From NCBI RefSeq assembly GCF_007830185.1, contig NZ_VLKZ01000001.1:1-64000 (forward strand): DNA of 64,000 nt. Direction: 5' to 3'. Below are positions 60,503 through 64,000 of this stretch, piece by piece. Numbering within the stretch: the stretch's first letter is position 1; each line of letters starts with the position of its first letter. The DNA is from Halalkalibacter nanhaiisediminis (GTDB lineage: Bacteria; Bacillota; Bacilli; Bacillales; Bacillaceae_D). Made by a program: the position numbers and the translations under genes. The notes beneath the pieces were generated by a model, which saw only the letters and a program-made list of their open reading frames with translations, was not told where the DNA came from and searched no databases.

Positions 60503-60949
60503 ATGAATAAAGCAAAAAGAGTAAACATTGTATCAATAAAGTTAGTAAAAGAATCTAGTATACTATACCAAAAAAGAACTATCCGTTCGCCTCAAGATGC
60601 CTATGAGTTGATGAAAGATTTCTTAGAGGATAAAGACCGAGAGCATTTCATCGTAGTATCTCTAGATACCAAGAAACAACCAACAAATATTAATGTATCG
60701 AGCATAGGAACTCTCAATAGCGCTCTAGTACATCCTAGGGAAATTTTTAAAGCGGCAATAGCAGCTAATGCTTGTTCAATCATGTGTTTTCATAATCATC
60801 CTTCTGGCGAGGTTACACAATCTCAGGAAGATGTTGAAGTAACTAAGAGGTTATTGGAAGCTGGGAAGATTTTAGGAATAGAAGTGCTTGACCATATAAT
60901 TGTAGGCGATGGAAACTACACATCATTAAAGGAAAAGGGCTATATCTGA
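60503..60949 (+). CDS. RadC/JAB-domain protein, stand-alone type
   Basis: 148 residues from ATG 60503. The JAMM metal motif is HNHPSGEVTQSQED, with REHFIVVSLDTKK upstream and GIEVLDHIIVGDG downstream, the RadC JAB fold. The N-terminal helix-hairpin-helix part of chromosomal RadC is missing, as in RadC copies carried by mobile elements. Named after E. coli radC, but no DNA-repair role is established. It lies between the R-M pair and the recombinase remnant. Confidence 0.85.
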   Translation: MNKAKRVNIVSIKLVKESSILYQKRTIRSPQDAYELMKDFLEDKDREHFIVVSLDTKKQPTNINVSSIGTLNSALVHPREIFKAAIAANACSIMCFHNHPSGEVTQSQEDVEVTKRLLEAGKILGIEVLDHIIVGDGNYTSLKEKGYI

Positions 60950-60964
60950 AAGGAATAAAAAACA

Positions 60965-62253
60965 GTGAGAACAACAAAAAGCACGATAAAAACAGAAGTT
61001 ACTTATGATGGAAAAATGCAGTTTCGTATGTTAGCCGTCATTGCTGAATTTGAACGAGACAATATCGCTCAAAACGTAGAAATGGGGATGTTGGCACGAG
61101 CAAAGGAAGGTTGCTGGAATGGCGGTCAGGTGCTTGGTTATGATGTCGTAAGCGCTCCAGGAGAGAATCGTAAGAGAAAGCTTTCTACCCTTGTAATTAA
61201 TCCAACAGAGGCTCAAACGGTTCGAAAGATATTTGACCTTTACGTTGAAGGGAATGGATACAAATCCATCGCAAACAAACTCAACAATGAAGGTCATCGT
61301 ACAAAAAAGAATAAAGCCTTCTCAATAGATGGTGTGAGAACGATTCTATGTAATCCCCTCTATGCAGGATTCATACGCTACAATGTCCGTAGAGATTGGA
61401 ATGAGAAAAGAAGAAACAATATCAACCCTCACCCTGTGATTGAAAAGGGGCAGCACGAAGCCATCATTTCAAATGAAGTGTGAGAAAAAGCGAAAAACAT
61501 TATGGCGAGTAGAAGCGGTAAGCCCAACCGCATACATGATGGTGAGTTCCCTCTCACTGGCATCATGAAGTGTCCTGCATGTGGGGCAGGAATGGTGATT
61601 GGACGGACAACGAATAAGCTCAAAGACGGTACAAAAAGAGTTTTAGATTATTATGTATGTGGAGCATGGAAAAACAAAGGTACAGCGTTTTGTCGCTCAA
61701 ATGGTGTAAGAACAGACTATGCAGACAAGCATGTACTTGAAAAGTTAGCAACCATCTCCACAAATGAGGTCCTTATAGAGCAATATGTGTTCAAAACTAC
61801 TTGACGGTTACAGCCAATCAGCAAAAGAAAGAAAAGGTCCTTGGTTTATACGAAGATGATTTGATTCAAAAAGCAGACCTTGTGCAGCGGCTATCCACTT
61901 TGAATGATGAAAAAGAACGACTCGAAGAGAGACTTTCTCCAATTGAATTGCAGATGGGGCAAGGTGGTACGTAACTCATAAACTTTTCAATGGTCAAACA
62001 AGTCATGCAAAATTTCAAAAGTGCATACCAAGAATCATTGACGAGAGAGCAAAGAAAAAGACTGATGTACCTGCTTATCCGTCAAATCACCATCAATGAG
62101 GACCGAAAGATTGATACGATACAAATACAACTCAATAAAGAAGCTGCAAATCACTTCACCTTGAAAGGGGGAGAGGATTCATCTATTACGGATGAGTTCT
62201 CTCCCCCTTTTTCTATTTTAATCGACCTACGAAAAGGAGCAAATAACCTATGA
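60965..62253 (+). pseudogene. Degraded large serine recombinase
   Basis: Only the part after the catalytic domain remains. The catalytic serine region is absent. QFRMLAVIAEFERDNIAQNV is the end of the resolvase domain; the Recombinase domain follows (YKSIANKLNNEGH, RTILCNPLYAGFIRYN), then a zinc ribbon (KCPACGAGM ... YYVCG ... AFCRSNG) and a coiled coil. Lesions: TGA at 61481-61483 where a Trp codon is expected (before EKAKNIM), a frame change near 61800, and TAA at 61972-61974. Pieces are 60965-61483, 61502-61804 and 61990-62253. It once drove a mobile element. Confidence 0.88.
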
Positions 62254-62539
62254 GCATTATTAATGTATTCAGGAATTACATGGAGGGCATCACCCAAATT
62301 TAGCTTGGAAGGACTGGAAAGCAGACGTTAGAACTCTTTCAGTGGATGATATAAGCAACGAAGCGGTAAAGGCTACTATTCCAGATGAAAATAGACCAGA
62401 AGTAACATGTTGGGTATTCTTCTATGATGGTGGTGCATCGAACGTTGTGTACTTGTTACAGGATAAGCAAGGATTGAAGGATATCGGTATTGGTCTTTTG
62501 AAAGATGGAGAACTTATTAAGCCGATTAGCTTTGTGTAA
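62250..62539 (+). pseudogene. Frameshifted unknown gene coupled to the recombinase
   Basis: ATG at 62250 overlaps the recombinase stop (ATGA). The frame MSIINVFRNYMEG stops at 62301, but one missing base near 62279 would join it to HHPNLAWKDWKADVRTLSVD and the open frame ending at 62539 (about 96 residues). I do not recognise the product; the conserved-looking tail is VVYLLQDKQGLKDIGIGLL. The coupling suggests a partner of the recombinase (for example a mobile-element accessory protein). Confidence 0.45.
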
Positions 62540-62657
62540 AGAACTGGCAGTCGAAAAGGTAACGCAATCAACTATGTTTACACGTCAGAGAGGTTTGCTC
62601 TGTAAGAGTTTTCGTCTCTTTTTTCGTGTTTAATTTTACGGCAAGGGAGGTGAGTTC
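62540..62657. other. Short gap after the frameshifted gene
   Basis: No gene. A loose hairpin around 62590-62625 (AGAGA with TCTCT) is followed by TTTTTT and may terminate the recombinase transcript. Confidence 0.3.
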
Positions 62658-62747
62658 ATGACACCAATTGACCTATTCAAAGCAGGCGTGGCATTTGGAG
62701 TATCTATTTACGTTTATGTGAAGAAGAACACTAATTTTGAAAAATAA
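62658..62747 (+). CDS. 29-residue peptide with one hydrophobic helix
   Basis: ATG 62658 follows AGGGAGGTG, an almost ideal ribosome-binding site. The product MTPIDLFKAGVAFGVSIYVY is followed by VKKNTNFEK. It may be a membrane peptide of the kind found in phage or element modules; no family is recognised. Support is the strong ribosome-binding site. Confidence 0.4.
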   Translation: MTPIDLFKAGVAFGVSIYVYVKKNTNFEK

Positions 62748-62760
62748 AGGGGGAATAGTA

Positions 62761-62850
62761 ATGCAATACTTTTTAATGGGAACTTTCGTTGGAATTGTAG
62801 CTTGTTTAGTATCAGAACTTACACAGAGTCCTTCAAGGAGTTATCGTTGA
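62761..62850 (+). CDS. 29-residue peptide coupled to the next gene
   Basis: ATG 62761 is preceded by GGGGGAAT about ten bases upstream. The product MQYFLMGTFVGIVACLVSEL continues TQSPSRSYR: one TM helix and a basic tail. Its TGA (62848-62850) overlaps the ATG of the next gene. No family recognised. Confidence 0.35.
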   Translation: MQYFLMGTFVGIVACLVSELTQSPSRSYR

Positions 62851-63167
62851 TGAAAAGGATTCAACGTTTGAAAGAGCTTAATAACCTTGCAGGTGATATT
62901 TCAGATGAATTTTTGGACTACCTGAGCGATGAGTTTTACAGTCTATACGAATATCTGAGTAATGGAGAAAAGTTAATCGACTTCTTACTACCTGACTATC
63001 AAAATATAGTAATATTAGAAGAGGAAGATGAGATAAATAATTTCTTAAACCATACTTTAGATATTGAGTTTGTTGAAGAGCTCGAGTTAAATGGGGCTAC
63101 AATCATCAGGATTGGTATAAATATTGATGAAGATATTCAACTTAACTATGCTATGAAAAAGCTCTAA
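62850..63167 (+). CDS. Unknown acidic 105-residue protein
   Basis: ATG at 62850 with AAGGAG nine bases upstream; the longer frame from 62802 lacks a site. It is rich in Asp, Glu, Leu and Tyr (DEFLDYLSDEFYSLYEYLSN), with no Cys or signal peptide, and is probably cytoplasmic. The acidic nature would suit an inhibitor or DNA-mimic-like partner, but nothing identifies it. 30 bp separate it from the PIN_8 gene, so they may be an operon. Confidence 0.55.
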   Translation: MKRIQRLKELNNLAGDISDEFLDYLSDEFYSLYEYLSNGEKLIDFLLPDYQNIVILEEEDEINNFLNHTLDIEFVEELELNGATIIRIGINIDEDIQLNYAMKKL

Positions 63168-63197
63168 AACAGTATTGTAGAATTTAGGGGGGATTTT

Positions 63198-64000
63198 ATG
63201 ACTAGCAAATGGTACTCAAACATAGTTGACGTTATAGATGATGCCACAATAGTTTTTGATACTAGTGCATTATTGAACGTCTACAGGTATTCACTTGTAA
63301 ATAGTAAACGGATTTTAAATCATATACAAAAATATGAAGATAATCTATGGATTCCTGCTCAAGTAAAAAAGGAATTTAACAACAACCAAGAAAATGTAAG
63401 AAGCGTTAATCTTTATAAGAATTTAGATAAAAAGTTAAGTAAACACGTAGAAACTAAAAGAGATGAACTTTTAGTTCAGCTTTCTGAATATGAAAAGAAA
63501 CGTTTCTCTGGATTTACTGAATTAAAAAGAAAATTAGAAGCTAAGTTTTCCGAAATGGATACAATAGTAAAAGGTTATAAAACCGAGATATCAGAAGAAA
63601 CAGGGGTATATAAGGATTTCATCGAAGAGGTGGATAGTTTCTTAAGCTCCCTCATGAACAGTGAGAAGGTTGGTGAAGAGTTAAACTTTATTGAGCTTCT
63701 GGAGGTCTTGAAGGAAGGAGAATTAAGGTATAAATATAAACTACCTCCAGGATACGAAGATGCAACAAAAGATGGAATAGATAAATTTGGTGATTTAATT
63801 TTTTGGAAACAGATATTAAATAAATCATCAAACATTGAAAATAAGTATATTATTCTTGTTACAAGTGATGTAAAGCCAGACTGGTTTCAAAAGAATAATA
63901 AAAATGAAGTGATGAATCCTCGTGAAGAATTACTTTCTGAATTTAATCAACTTCATACAGAAAAGCAAATAATCATAATACCGTTTGAAGATTTTATCGA
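63198..64000 (+). CDS. PIN_8 domain nuclease-like protein (partial)
   Basis: ATG 63198 follows GGGGGGA. The first strand IVFDTSALLNVYRYS is the acidic start of a PIN domain; FGDLIFWKQIL and IILVTSDVKPDWF with PREELLSEF are the later PIN_8 (PF18476/DUF4935) signatures, with helical material between. PIN proteins are Mg2+-dependent RNases/DNases; PIN_8 members are often found in defence islands. It stays open to the window end after 267 codons, so the C-terminal part is missing here. Confidence 0.82.
   Translation, partial: MTSKWYSNIVDVIDDATIVFDTSALLNVYRYSLVNSKRILNHIQKYEDNLWIPAQVKKEFNNNQENVRSVNLYKNLDKKLSKHVETKRDELLVQLSEYEKKRFSGFTELKRKLEAKFSEMDTIVKGYKTEISEETGVYKDFIEEVDSFLSSLMNSEKVGEELNFIELLEVLKEGELRYKYKLPPGYEDATKDGIDKFGDLIFWKQILNKSSNIENKYIILVTSDVKPDWFQKNNKNEVMNPREELLSEFNQLHTEKQIIIIPFEDFI

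Overview
The window is the replication-origin region of a low-G+C, endospore-forming Firmicute of the Bacillaceae, most likely an alkaliphile related to Alkalihalobacillus/Alkalihalophilus. The evidence is the gene order (gyrA-gyrB-remB-recF-yaaA-dnaN-dnaA / oriC / rpmH-rnpA-spoIIIJ-jag-mnmE-mnmG-rsmG-noc-soj-spo0J), spore genes (spoIIIJ, yyaC), Bacillus-type parS and DnaA boxes, and a complete seven-gene Mrp Na+/H+ antiporter operon. The species assignment is inference.  LAYOUT. 1-130: tandem sigma-A promoters pointing leftward out of the window, probably those of an rRNA operon. 132-10633 (minus strand, replichore to the left): an HD-GYP protein, gyrase, RemB, RecF, the S4-domain protein YaaA, the beta clamp and DnaA. 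oriC is bipartite. DnaA boxes lie upstream of dnaA (about 10.9-11.2 kb), and the dnaA-dnaN gap (8.97-9.12 kb) has DnaA boxes, a GC spacer, six DnaA-trios and an AT-rich unwinding region. 11.4-20.7 kb (plus strand): rpmH/rnpA/spoIIIJ/jag, tRNA-modification genes, noc and the soj-spo0J partition operon, with two perfect parS sites. 20.9-27.5 kb: a cysteine-desulfurase-like enzyme, DUF554, YyaC, a YkvI-like transporter, DUF951, YchF and the rpsF-ssb-rpsR operon. 27.5-41.3 kb: an insertion into the usual rpsR-yybS neighbourhood. It carries a minimal tyrosine recombinase, a K+/H+ antiporter, a KdpD-like Usp protein, mrpABCDEFG, an amidohydrolase, a quinone-reductase-like protein with a TetR regulator, and a Dph6-like ATPase. 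41.5-47.8 kb: yybS, gdpP, rplI, dnaC and purA with PurBoxes. 48.06-48.49 kb: five tRNAs (Lys, Glu, Asp, Phe, Thr). 48.7-48.9 kb: remnant of an M23 peptidase. 49-56.8 kb: walRKHIJ, an HtrA-type protease, a CxxH/CxxC protein within a cluster of four perfect DnaA boxes, and rlmH.  56.9-64 kb is an accessory island with AT-richer genes and much decay. It holds a gene broken by a single TAG; a small putative DNA-binding protein with a perfect 12-bp inverted repeat over its own -10; a divergent Type II restriction-modification pair (PD-(D/E)xK nuclease and C5-cytosine methyltransferase) with a palindrome between them; a stand-alone RadC/JAMM protein; the wreck of a large serine recombinase coupled to a frameshifted unknown gene; two 29-residue peptides and an acidic small protein; and a PIN_8 nuclease-like protein that runs off the window end.  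HOW THE GENES WORK TOGETHER. The core genes cover initiation (DnaA, oriC, DnaN, helicase), origin segregation and division-site control (Soj, Spo0J, parS, Noc), supercoiling (gyrase), ribosome and tRNA function, and cell-wall homeostasis (WalRK). The Mrp, K+/H+ antiporter and Usp genes form a cation/pH module next to gdpP, whose substrate c-di-AMP controls potassium transport in Firmicutes. The island looks like a site of repeated acquisition of defence genes.
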